Source: Hofstenia miamia
Lineage: Eukaryota > Xenacoelomorpha > Acoela
DNA: 64,000 bases
Direction: 5' to 3'
Assembly (NCBI GenBank): GCA_004352715.1
Contig: SCFE01000019.1
Span: 980,579-1,044,578 of the forward strand
The first letter of the stretch is position 1, and every line of letters starts with the position of its first letter. Positions 21,301 to 33,300 of this stretch are shown piece after piece. The position numbers were made by a program, and so were the translations under genes. A model generated the notes under the pieces. It worked only from the letters and a program-made list of their open reading frames with translations. It was not told where the DNA came from and made no database searches.

Positions 21301-24300
21301 AATTTTGAATTGTATATAAAATAGCATCACTAACAAATGTTGAAATTGCAGAAGCAGAAAATGTTCAAATGAAAAGCATCCCTTAGATCTCTATCGTGTG
21401 GATTATTTTACTAATAAATTAATTCAGTTTTCAGTGTTTATCTAATCTTAATGACATGGCTTCTCCCTATGTAAAGTTAGGTCATGTATGGTATATAAAT
21501 GAAGGTCGTTTCTGACAAATTTTCCAAATATTTACATTACATGGCAAATTTATTTAACGCTACCTGTTACTAATACTGAAGGACAACTATATTTTTCTGT
21601 TTAAAAAGTGCAAAAAAAGTTTTAGTGTGTTCCCTTAGTCAAGATGAATTGTGAGATGGCCATTGAATTGATGAAGTCATAAAAAAATTTTAAAGTGCAA
21701 AGCTGGAAAAATACTCTAATAAAACTAAATATTATTTATTGCAATTATTAAAAAACAGTTGTTGCAGTCTTTATTTGTAGTTTAATATAGATTTATGTTA
21801 TTTAAAATATTTATCTAACGCCATGCTTATATATTCATATACTATGATTATTTGGATAGTAGCAATCATTGCATATTTTGAAAAATAATTATATTTAAGT
21901 TTATTATGAACGAGGGTCCTGCATTTTTCAATTGCCCAAGTCCCCGCGAAGCTTTAATCCAGCTCTGGTTATAACCACAAAAATTGAAAATAATTGTGGT
22001 GACTAGTAAATTGGTACATACTGAATGTATATATATTTTAAAATGAAACACATTGAACGTTTCTATTATACTACATAGTAATTATTATCGGTGAATAATT
22101 TGCGGGAAAAATTTCTTTCCAATGTGTTACCTGCACTAAATACATTTTTAAATCTAAAATATATATAAAAAACTTGGATGGATAAATTTATTTTTATAAC
22201 CATTGTCAATTTCAATTGCGTCTTCCATTTTTGTTAATTTCATTATAATATGTATAATCTTAAAATTTTCGATTTCGACGTTATGAAAATTACAGATAGT
22301 TTCCCCGATATATGATTTCTTAAAATAATCGCAATAATATTTATACAATACTAATGTAGGCAATATTTTGATACTTCATCTTTTTTGCAAATTATATTTG
22401 ATGTTTTGAATGATTAGAATATTGTATTAATCTTTGTAAAATATTTTGAAAGAATGAGGTAAGTAGGTGATACACTATCAAACCGCGGACTCCGAGTCCG
22501 CGATCAAAACTTCGATAAGGCAAGCAATTAATTTTAATTGGTGTACAAACATCTTGCGATTATACATTATCAAACATTCGGCAAACAAGCCACCAGACAA
22601 ACTGCAAACATCTACTGGAAACTCTCGGTTATGGTTAACTAGTTTACATTAATTGATGTGCTATGACCTGTGCATTATTCGTTTTTGATACTATTGTTAT
22701 TAAAGCTGCATGCATTTACGTGATAATTACTTTCTTTCAATAAATTTATAATGCTTATCATATTTCTATTAATTGCTTTCGTGCGTAAACATATGGAAGC
22801 GCACAAAAATTCCAAAATAGCATTTCAGCTACAGCGCTAATTGACGAAAACATGCTTCACATCACCAATGACAAGGATAAGAATTTAAAGTAATTATTTC
22901 AATTAATCACTGCTTTGCGTATGAAGGGGTGCCACGCGGTTAGTCTTTTGATTAATCGCGTGGCACCAGCAAAAATTGACTTTAGCGGTTTACGATTAGT
23001 CAAATTATGAATTAGAAATTGTTCTATTTTAAAATGCCTATTAGTCTTTTGCCTAACCGTATGACACTTTCATTTGTCAAACTGTTTGTAATTTTATAAG
23101 AAAATCAAAATTATATTTTGAATAATATTGCTCTTTTCAGCTTAATTATCATTAATAAATACACAATTCAATTAAGATAGTGGCCATAAAGATGGACGCA
23201 AATAAACAACTTCTCAAATTTTGTTTTTAACTGGATATTATTGAAGACAGCTGTTTAACAGAGCGGGATAAATTTTTACATAATTCTCTACCCATGCCCT
23301 TGTTTATGAATGATCAATTACCTACGGCGCTTTCTATAATAGCGTCACAATGTTTTCCTGACGTTGCGTCCGGAATTTCTTGATGCTCAAGTTTTGCATC
23401 AATAACTCAATTTTAACTCAATAAACCGGCATTTCTCAGAAATTTTCTCTAGCGAAGTGGAACTACAATCGTTTTTCTGAGTAATACCGCCAGTAGTGAC
23501 GATGCTATTTAATACATTGGGTATTAAACCATAGTGTAGGGGATTATTGTGCACAGCGGTTGTAGTTTAAAGCCAATCATTGTTATTGCAATTAAAATAT
23601 GCCTAAAGAGCTTATCAATCACGTTAAATTAATTTCAAAATTGAGCGGAGGTAAAAAGGTTTGGAGTTATTTTTCCACGTCTAATAAACTGGTCTGTACT
23701 GCCTGTTCTTATGAGCTTATGGGGAAAAAGTCAAATGTATGGCCGAATCGCATTGTCAAACTGCAAAACATAAGAAAAACATTGCGCATATAGAAAAGCG
23801 ACAAGTAACCTTACACCAAACTTCTACTCCAGAAAATAAGTTTTTTCAAGATTTAACCTCAGCTATGGTTAAGTCAAATATTCCTCTACAGAAAATTGAG
23901 AACCCACATTTTAAGAATTTCTTTGAAACGAGGTGCGGCCGCTCATGTCCAAATGAATCAACAATGCCTAAAAATATTTACAAAAAGACTATCTTGATTC
24001 CATTAAAAAAGCGCAAGAAAATTTGACAAATCACGATATTTACATTGTCGTAGATGAGACAAAGCCGATCAATTGTTGCAGTTATGGCAGGAAAATTGGA
24101 AGACAATGCCTATCATCCGCCTTACCTTCTCTAACTTGCAGAATTAAAAAAAACTGACGACACAACTTATAATGAATTGCATTGGAAAATTGTATAATGG
24201 AAATATTGAGTTTGGTAAACTGAAACTTTTACTTTCGAACGCCGCTGCGTACATGGTTAAAGTGGGGAAAATTTGAAAAACGTGTTTACCGAAATGTTAC

Positions 24301-27300
24301 ATATTACTTGTCTGGCACATGGAGTTTATCAGAATACAAAACTCGCAAGCAGATGTATTTGTTTGAGAAATGGAAAAACTTTTCAAAAATTCTCCAAAAA
24401 GAAAACGAGACTATGTTAATTGTACTGGTTTACCTTTACCACCAGAAGCAATACCATCTAGATGGACTACTTGGATTCACGCTGTTTGTTATTATTGTGA
24501 ACACTTTGAAACGGTTTGTCAATTTATTGATTTACAAAGTGATTATGAGTGTGCCTCTATCGTGAAAAGATGTTCTTCAACAAAAACTTGCATTCGTGAC
24601 GTGCAGCTTCAAACAGCTGGCATCTGCCACTCAAAAAGTGGAAGGAAGACTCAGTGTTATACAGTCTATGGAAGTACTTGATGCTGTGGAAAACTTGGTC
24701 AGCTGCGATAAAATTGCAAAGTATCGAAAAAAGTATCATAAAATTTTGACCAAAAACCCTGATCTTGGCATATTTCGCAACATTGCGTCGGTCCAGAAAG
24801 GTGAACATGTCGAAAACTTCACGATGTCTCCAAACCAGGTCGTCAAAATGAAATTTGCGCCATTGGTCAGCGTGGAAATCGAGGGATTTTTCTCGATGTA
24901 TCGAAGACTGTTGTCCCCTCAACGAGAACGTTATACTGTTGAACACTTAAAATGGAATTTTATTTGTATTTGGAATGTAAACATTCAATAAATTTGTTGT
25001 CTCTTCCGATTTTTAACTCAATTTTTAGCTATTTTAGACTCAATTTGTTACTTAATAAACCCAGGTTTTTTACTCAAGAAATTTCTGACGCCTCAAGAAA
25101 TCCTGACGCCTATATTTGAAATGATATTACAGCGACCCACTTAGTAATAGATGCACATGTACGCAATTGCTATTCGGAAATCGTTTTTGACTAATAGTAA
25201 AATTATTTGACTACAATCAAAATATTTGACTAATTGGCAAAAGAATGCAAAATTACAATTTTGACTTTAGTCAAAGGACTAACCTTTCCTGTGAGGTTGG
25301 TATAGCATTTTAACTAAAATAAATAAACAACAATATTGATACAGAATAGATAAGGGAACCATTGAATGCTGTTTATACCCGTTTTAATTAAATCTCTCAA
25401 TTTAAAGAGTGTTATTGTTAAATAATTAGCTGATGGAAAATATCTAAATTATTTGATTTTATTTTGTCTGATGGGAGGTTTGATGGCGTGTTTAACGGGG
25501 ATGATACACTGGCAAAACATTCGTCAACCATTTTGTCAAATATTGGTAATAAAAATTTGATAGTGTATCACCCCCCTTTAACCTCTGTATCAATAGGAAC
25601 TGCGAATGGACGATTATCTGGCAAATAGGAAATCTGCATCAACTACGGGCACAGGCTTGTTTGGAAACCAAAGCAGCAACACATTTGGTGGTACTGGGGT
25701 TTTTGGTGCACAGGCATCTAATAATCAACCAAATCCTTTTTCATTTAATAAGCCTGGTTCATTATTTGGTGGAGCCTCCACTGCTACTTCCAGTGGCTTT
25801 AGTTTTGGAACATCTACTTCAAAAGTATACTGTTTTGATATATTTAAAACTTCTTAATCGTTTTTTCAGCCTGGTAGTCTCTTTGGGCAAAGCAATACTG
25901 CTACCAATCAATTTAGTTTTGGTAATACTGCACCACAATCTTCTGGATCCCTGTTTGGTTCTACTGGGTTTGCTGCAGCTACCACTGCACAGGTACACAT
26001 ATTGTTATTTTATATTTATTAATTGTTTTCTAGAGTGGAGGGCTATTTGGATCGACTACCAAAACAACTGCGGGTGGATTTGGAGGATTCGGCAGCACTG
26101 CATCTTCTACTGGGGGTATTTTCGGATCATCAGGCGTTGCATCATCTTCAACTGCTGGAACATTGTTTGGTGCCCCTAATACATGTAAATGCACTATTAT
26201 TACAATTACAAGAAACTTAAATTGCTATGCAAGGCTTTTCGTTATATTTTATTCAATTGACAATGAATTTATTATTTTCTCGGCAACGGAACAATTTATT
26301 TTCATAACTAGATACGGATTATGATTCATCATTAAACTAATGTGCTTTGTATTTAGTTGTTTTGTGAAGTATATATATTTATATACTAATACATCCCTCT
26401 CCGTAGTATGGTTTTTGCAAAAAAGTGCTACATAGAGGGCGGCGAGGAAAATTGTCCATACTACATAGAGGGATTTTGGGATTTTGGCCGAAAATTAACT
26501 TTTTGGCTATTACTCCCTAAAAAATCCATCGATCCCTTAAATATTTTGCATGAAGGTAGTGACTACCAAAAGACTACGTCCTGCAAAAATTCAGGAATTT
26601 ATGTGGGAAATTCAGCTTATATGGTTATGTGGAAAAAATACATAGAGGGAGGTATTAGTATATATATTTATCAGTAAAGCTATAATGTGCTCATATTTGC
26701 TGAAGCTATTAATTGATCGGAAGTTAACACCTCTTTATATTATTATAAGTACAGTAGGTGGAAATTTGTTCGGAGCTCCACGCTCATCAGCCCCATCACT
26801 CTTTGGCCAGCAACAAAGACCCACTTTTGGTGCCTCGTCTATTGCGCCTGCATCATCTGGAGGTCTATTTTCCAGCAATCCATCTGGTGGAATTTTCGGC
26901 CAAAATCCTGGTAGTAACTCACTCTTTGGAGGAGGCGCTCTTCAAGGCGCTGGTGGTGGGAGTCTATTTGGGGCGTCACAAACTGCTACGGGAATTTTTG
27001 GAAGTAATCCTTTGGGTGGTACGCAAATACAAAGTTTGACGACCGATCAGGCTGCTGCCAACGCTCAACACACAATGTTGCAGCAACAAGTTAATGGTTT
27101 GATACATAGTCCTTACGGAGATTCACCTCTTTTCCGAGACCCTTTATTAGTAAGATTTTGCAATACTTTAAGAATCTATCAGATTTAAACGATATCTGTT
27201 CAGTAAATGTCTCGTAAGTTATGAAGTCTTTGATATTCACATTCTCGATTTTTATTAATGCAGCAAAAACACTAAAAATGAGGATTCCGAAATGGATTAG

Positions 27301-30300
27301 AATTTTCCCCTGAAAAGATTGTGGTAACACTTCTAAATACAAATGTCATGTATAGATATATCCTTCAAAATCGTGCCAATTATTGGAAGAAATAGCCAAT
27401 TGATCTGAATTCCGACAAATGTTTGTTGGGATAACAAAAAAGTATCTCTAGTTTTTTAATGAGGTTTGCATATACATTAGTTATTAATATATATGCCCAC
27501 ATTTATGATTATTTTAGAATGACTCTAAGCGTGAGGATATACTCAAGCCAACAAATCCATTGGCTCAGAAGCCCTTCTTAATGCAAACGTCCCAGTCGAA
27601 AATTGGAAATGAGGTTTCACCTCCGAAGAATTTTCGAAGCATTAATAAAAGTAAGCAAACCACAACTGGAAAGGTAACATTTTTTTTTCATTTGCAGTAG
27701 GTTCTTTTGTTTTTAGACCGCATTATTTGATGGTCTCGAAGAAGAAGAAAATTCTTTATTTCACCAATACTTTCAGCCTAAAAACAGCGTCAAAAAACTG
27801 TCTATAAAGGAAGTGACTAGTAGTCCACCTGTAAGTCGCTGTTCTTAGTTTTTTACTGAAATTCATTAATTCAATAACAGTCCATTGATTGATTTGGACT
27901 AACAGCAATTTTTTTCACATTTTTGTTTAGATTGATTTTCTCAGACCACGCTATGAACCTTCAAATGACACCGAGTCTCTAACCAATTCTGAACGAAATG
28001 ACGTTCTCAATGATTCCGTCCAAAGTGTGACCAATCATGGGGATGTTCCTGTTGAGCGGCCACCACAAACAAAGAACAAGTACATGTTCAGAAGTCTTAT
28101 ATTAGCACTATTTCATCTTTTAGATCATTTGAAAAAGCTTCTGAGGCAACAAAAAAAACTACGCCGTCAAAAAGCGACCTAAATTCTGTGCAATCTTCCT
28201 CTAATCAATCACATCCTGCAGGAATAATTCTAACACGTCCAGGTTATCACAATATTTTGATATAACAAAATGTTCTACTCAATTTTATGTAAATTTCAAA
28301 ATTTAGAATATTTTGTAATATATTTTATAACCCTTTTAAGATTCATCAAGATAATAGTTGTTGTTGTACCACTGGAAACTTGTTTTTAGAATACTATATT
28401 TCGCCATCTCTCGAGGAGCTGGCTAACATAACCTCAACTGATGGAAAGTGTCATGCACGTGACGTAACTATTGGAAGAGAAGGATATGGTTCTGTCTTTT
28501 TCCCAGGGGATACGAACTTCACTGGGCTAAATCTAGATGAAATCGGTGAGTATATGATAGTTTTGAGTTACTAAATAAAAGTTGAATCTTTCAGAAATAA
28601 AGATTGTTTAGTTCTCATTTTTTAAGTTACTGTTGACAGTAAAAGACACTTATTACGTCTTCACCCACAGTATTTTGTACAGTTTTCTAATTGAATTTGA
28701 TTCTAAGCATGCAATTGTTGCATATTCTCCTCTTTATTAATTGCATAATTTTTACAATATCTGCACTGTGCGTTAAAGTTAATATAATAAAATAGTGTTT
28801 TTGAACGTTTTTAAATGCATTAATTAAGGATGATTTGTATTTGAGTTAAGCCATTTTAATTTACAATAGTCACAACATTCTTCATCTGCTTCCATTTTTA
28901 TTAATGATATCTTCGGATTTTATTAATCTATTGGTTATTTATGATGAAAATTCAGATCAGGTCGAACATATTACATGTTTTTATACGACAAAGGACATGT
29001 CTTCACATTGTTACATAGTGAAGGTGATTAATTAAATTTAAAGATTTATTTTATTTCTGTTAAAAATCTACACTTGCTGCTGAAAAATGCTTTCGCCATA
29101 CGCATGCCTTTTATGCAAATGGTTTAAATGCATATCTCATTGTGCTGATCAAATATATTTGAGGGAACATTTTTGTCATTGAACAAATTAGGGTTTTATT
29201 GGCACTTTATGCATACAATCGGACATTTTTTGTTGTGTTTAAAAAATGCCAAATTCGAGTGCATATTACTGTGTCAAAACATGGTAATCTCATCTTAGTC
29301 GAATTGAATAATAATTTTTCCTAAGAATGCCATGAACAAATTATTTCCCATTTAATGTTTAGGTAGGGATGATAAGATTAGTTCACTTGTGAAATGAAGT
29401 GATTATTAAATAAGAATTGTGCACATAGTGTGCTCCAATTTAAGAAATATCCAACATTCATATGGGTTTCATAGGGAATGCTAATGGGTGTTACGTTATT
29501 TCATTGTCCCTTTCTTCCAAAAACTCTTGTTTTCTGAACTTAAAATTTTCAAAATTCTATAAATTACGATTTACTCTACATTGTTTCATACACCAATTGT
29601 ATTTTCAGTTCATATACGGAGAAAGGAAGTGACTCTTTATCCAGATGATAAGAAAAAACCATCTCTCGGTATGGAACTCAACAAGAAAGCAATTATCACC
29701 TTGGAAAAAGTTTGGCCCAATGATAAGTCGACGCATCTTCCAGTCAAAGACCCAGAGCGTTTGAAAGCAATGGGTTTTAGTGATAAAATTGAACGGTCAA
29801 CTTTGAAGCTTGGTGCTAAGTTTATCGACTATCGACCTGATAGTGGATCCTGGGTGTTTGAGGTTCGTAATTAATGTTTCAACATGATTTTTTATGCTGC
29901 CATTATGTACATAGAACATTTCATTAAATTTAGAATATCTCAACGTTTAATGTAAATCCAGCAAATGGAGGGTACAGCGAATTGAACACATAATCCTATA
30001 AAGGCCATTTTCAGATTTTAAATCTTAAAAATCTAGTTTTAAACGAGATATTTTTCTAGTTCGAATGGAATATTCATCATTTTATATTGTAAATTTATAG
30101 TGCGATGTTATATTATAGATATAGAAATCAGAAATAAAGATCGCAATATATTTTTGATTTGAATATCAGATGTCAGAATAGCATATGATGTTTTTATCTG
30201 AAGTTTAATAGTGGAAAAGTGTATTAAAGATTCTTTTGAACAAGTGAGCAATTATGACGTTTACATCCAAGCAATTTACTTTAACAAAATGACCATGAGT

Positions 30301-33300
30301 CAAATTCAATTTTTTAAGCGAAAATTTACGCATTAAATTTTGCAGGATATCATTATTACATTTTATTGCCAATTGTGGCAATTTAGAAAATGGTGCTTTC
30401 AATTGTTAAATTAGTCATTAACACTAACAATGTCCTTTGTAGGTCCACTTATAAGGCAAATCATTTTTCAAAATTAATGTGCTTAATTAATGTACCTAAA
30501 CAATTTCATTGTTAATTTCAGGAATCGGCAGTACGCGCTTAGTCTAGGTATTGAATATACTACGGTTTTGTTGTAATAAATTGGCTAAATTATCTTCTAT
30601 ATATTTAATTTCTGCTGAAGGGGTTCGTTTCGAGTTTTTTGTAATTTTAAATTTAGGTTCCGCATTTTTCCAAATACGGTTTGGACGATGACAGTGACGA
30701 GGACCCAATTCCTGTTACAACTACTGCAATGAAAACCACGCCGTCCACACGTGAAACAACATCCAAAGTAGTTCAACCGTCTAATGTAACTCTTTTTACT
30801 CGTTAACAATACCCTTTATTTCGTGCTATTGGTCTGTTTTGTTTAACTTAAAGGACTTAAAATTTAGATTTATAATTCAAGCATTAAGTTACCGCTATCA
30901 CCCAAAATTTTATGTGCTTTTCGTTGAAAGAATTTAAATATGGAGAAAGTAAAAAGATTTGCTATTACGGCTTTATTGTAACAGACGTTCCATTGTCTCT
31001 GCTTCTCTAAATCATAGTATGTTGTAACCATTCACCATTTTAATTCGTTAATGACATCACCAGTATTATTTTCAAGCTTTTGCAAAGACAGTTCTTTCCT
31101 GGAAAACAAGGAATTTTTCTAGGAACAAGTGACAAATGGAAAACAAGCAATTCTTCTAGGAACAAGTGACAAGTGGACGACAAGGAATTCTCGTAGGAAC
31201 ACGTGACAAATGGAAGCAAAGGAATTCTTCTAGGAACAAGTGACAGGTGGAAGACAAGGAATTCTCCTAGGAACTAGTTACAAACCGCACTAGTTAAAAA
31301 CTTGAAAGAATAACATTTTTGTCCCAAGCTCTTCTGCGTTTTGCTGATCCCCAAATACCTGAGTTATGATTCAAGGTGTCATCCGCAGCAAAGACTCATT
31401 TTCCATAAAACATCAATACCAATTTTGTTTGAGAAGTACATTTGTGTGGATGAAAATCAAGCCTACATCAAAGAATTCGTTGCTCTCTAACTTAAAGAGT
31501 TCCACTTATTTGAACGTGCAACGGCGAGTATGAATATGCATGTAGATTTTTCTTACAATTTCGAGAAATTTACCACAACCTTGTTCGTAAATTTTGAAAT
31601 CGTGGGATATTGCGGATATAATCCTATGCAGTTGTAAATCTTTCTAGGGTTAGAACGAGGGAAAGTTGGCACAATATGAAATGCACTTTTCAAATTTGAG
31701 GTTCACATTAGGTTTCACTTCAAAAGATCAATTTATTCATGAAATTGTTAATTTAGACCTAATGAATTACTTTTTAGTTTTACAGTTTACTGCTGTACTT
31801 CTTTCGATACTATTTACCGTCGTGACCTGTCACACATTTTCGATGTATTTTTGGAAAACAACATTTGACTATTTACTTTTAACTGCCCTAAATAATACAA
31901 ATAGCTTTTGCGCCAAAATGGTGTCTAGCTTCCCAATAACTAAGGAAATTGAAATCATTTTTTCATTATTAAAACAAGCAAATGTGAAGAGTTTCACACT
32001 TGTTGTTTTCTGGTTATGTGTAAGTGTTTTTCAAAATTTGTTTTCACATTAAACAAGGACACTTTATACAAATAATTTCAAATCATAAATTCAATGTAGT
32101 CCTTTTAGTTAGACAACCATAGCGACTTTTATATATACAGTCGCGGCCACTGGATTAGCATCACATAATGCTAAAAGTATATTCACTCATGTAAGCAATT
32201 CATTATAATTGCAGGTGAATCGTATAATAAGTGGCATGATTTATGTTCTGCCAGTGAGAATAAAGCAAAATATAAAACATGTAAATAAATAAATGCATAC
32301 GCAACGCATATCAAATGTTAAGAATGGGCAAGAATAAAGATGTTCTGTATAAAATTTATTATATTAATACTGAAGTGATGCTAATCCAGTGGCCGCGACT
32401 GTAATTGTTCCTGAACTACACTCATTTGCAAAAGTTTTTTCTTATTTTTGCGCAGAAGTTCAATATAACAATCACTACAAAAATACTGGCAGATGCTCAC
32501 AAACAATGTTTAAGAAGTTCAAACTAAAACATGCGGTTTTATAGAAAAAGGAAGTAAGCAAATCAAAATGTTTAAACATGCATTTTGCCTTAACCTTGTG
32601 CAAATGACTTTACAAATGTATTTAATCTTTTTGGAATTCAACGAATTGACTCTCTTCGGCCAGATACAAATGTTTTTTGAACGGTTAGCAAAATCTGACG
32701 CCACTCACGCATTAAAATAGAATGAATTAAAAAAACTCGTTTGGGTCATATTTTGTGGCCCGGGTTTCAAAACAAGCAATATATGTCCATGTTTGTGGAT
32801 GTCATGTCAATTTTTTTTAGAAATTGCCCAAAAATGTCTTGAAATCGGATGTAACATGCACATACAAACATTCAGATAATTCTGCATTATTATAGTTATA
32901 GATTTTTCCATTACATTTTGGATGTCCTTGGCCGTGTTTTTTTATGATTGGCAAGCTTCATTTATTGTATTATATGTTTCTGGTTGTGTAGTTCAGTTTT
33001 TTATAATGTAAACTATTTGCAGAGGCATAACTATGTTATGCCCCTAGCATGCTAGTTTTATATTTTGTATATCGTTTTAAAATATGGAAATTTAAATTTT
33101 GAAATATGATTTTTATTTTCAATATAGACTTCATTTAATGTATAAATTACAGCTTCGCACTTTCGTTTTGCTGGGAAACTCCAAGTGGAAATAAATAACA
33201 ACATTTTTGATAATTCATATTCACTAAATTTAGATTAGTTGCAGTGCATGTATATTTATGGTGACATTAGATTTTGTGGAATTTGATTTAATTTATTGTG

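Larger units (their letters stand above)
22925..25295. repeat. Middle layer: arms rich in TTAGTC/GACTAA motifs
   Basis: The left arm (22925-23090) holds GGTTAGTCTTTTGATTAATC, GATTAGTCAAA and TATTAGTCTTTTG; the right arm (25175-25295) holds TTTGACTAAT twice and, reversed, GGTTAGTCCTTTGACTAAAG. Inverted arms with subterminal repeats imply one element split by the hAT copy between them. Confidence 0.5.
22466..25572. repeat. Outer inverted repeat pair around a transposon nest
   Basis: GGTGATACACTATCAAA at 22466-22482 is repeated inverted at 25556-25572. The left copy is followed by the near-palindrome CGCGGACTCCGAGTCCGCG. A third related copy (GATGATACACTGGCAAAAC) at 25500 makes a short fold-back with the right end. 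Probably termini of an old DNA element that received later insertions. The right end stops 24 bp before the exon 7 acceptor. Confidence 0.55.

Noticed and set aside
26408-26677. 89-codon open frame in intron 9
   Set aside because: Lies wholly in a MITE; no coding features.
27651-27673. Donor GTAAG at 27651 for NUP98 exon 11
   Set aside because: Would break phase and remove the conserved TTTGK segment; the donor at 27674 fits both.
31101-31281. Regular 37-bp repeats as a CRISPR array
   Set aside because: No unique spacers; units are directly adjacent and the genome is eukaryotic.
31666-32052. 128-residue open frame
   Set aside because: Hydrophobic AT-driven frame within an intron, no known motif, no splice or promoter support.
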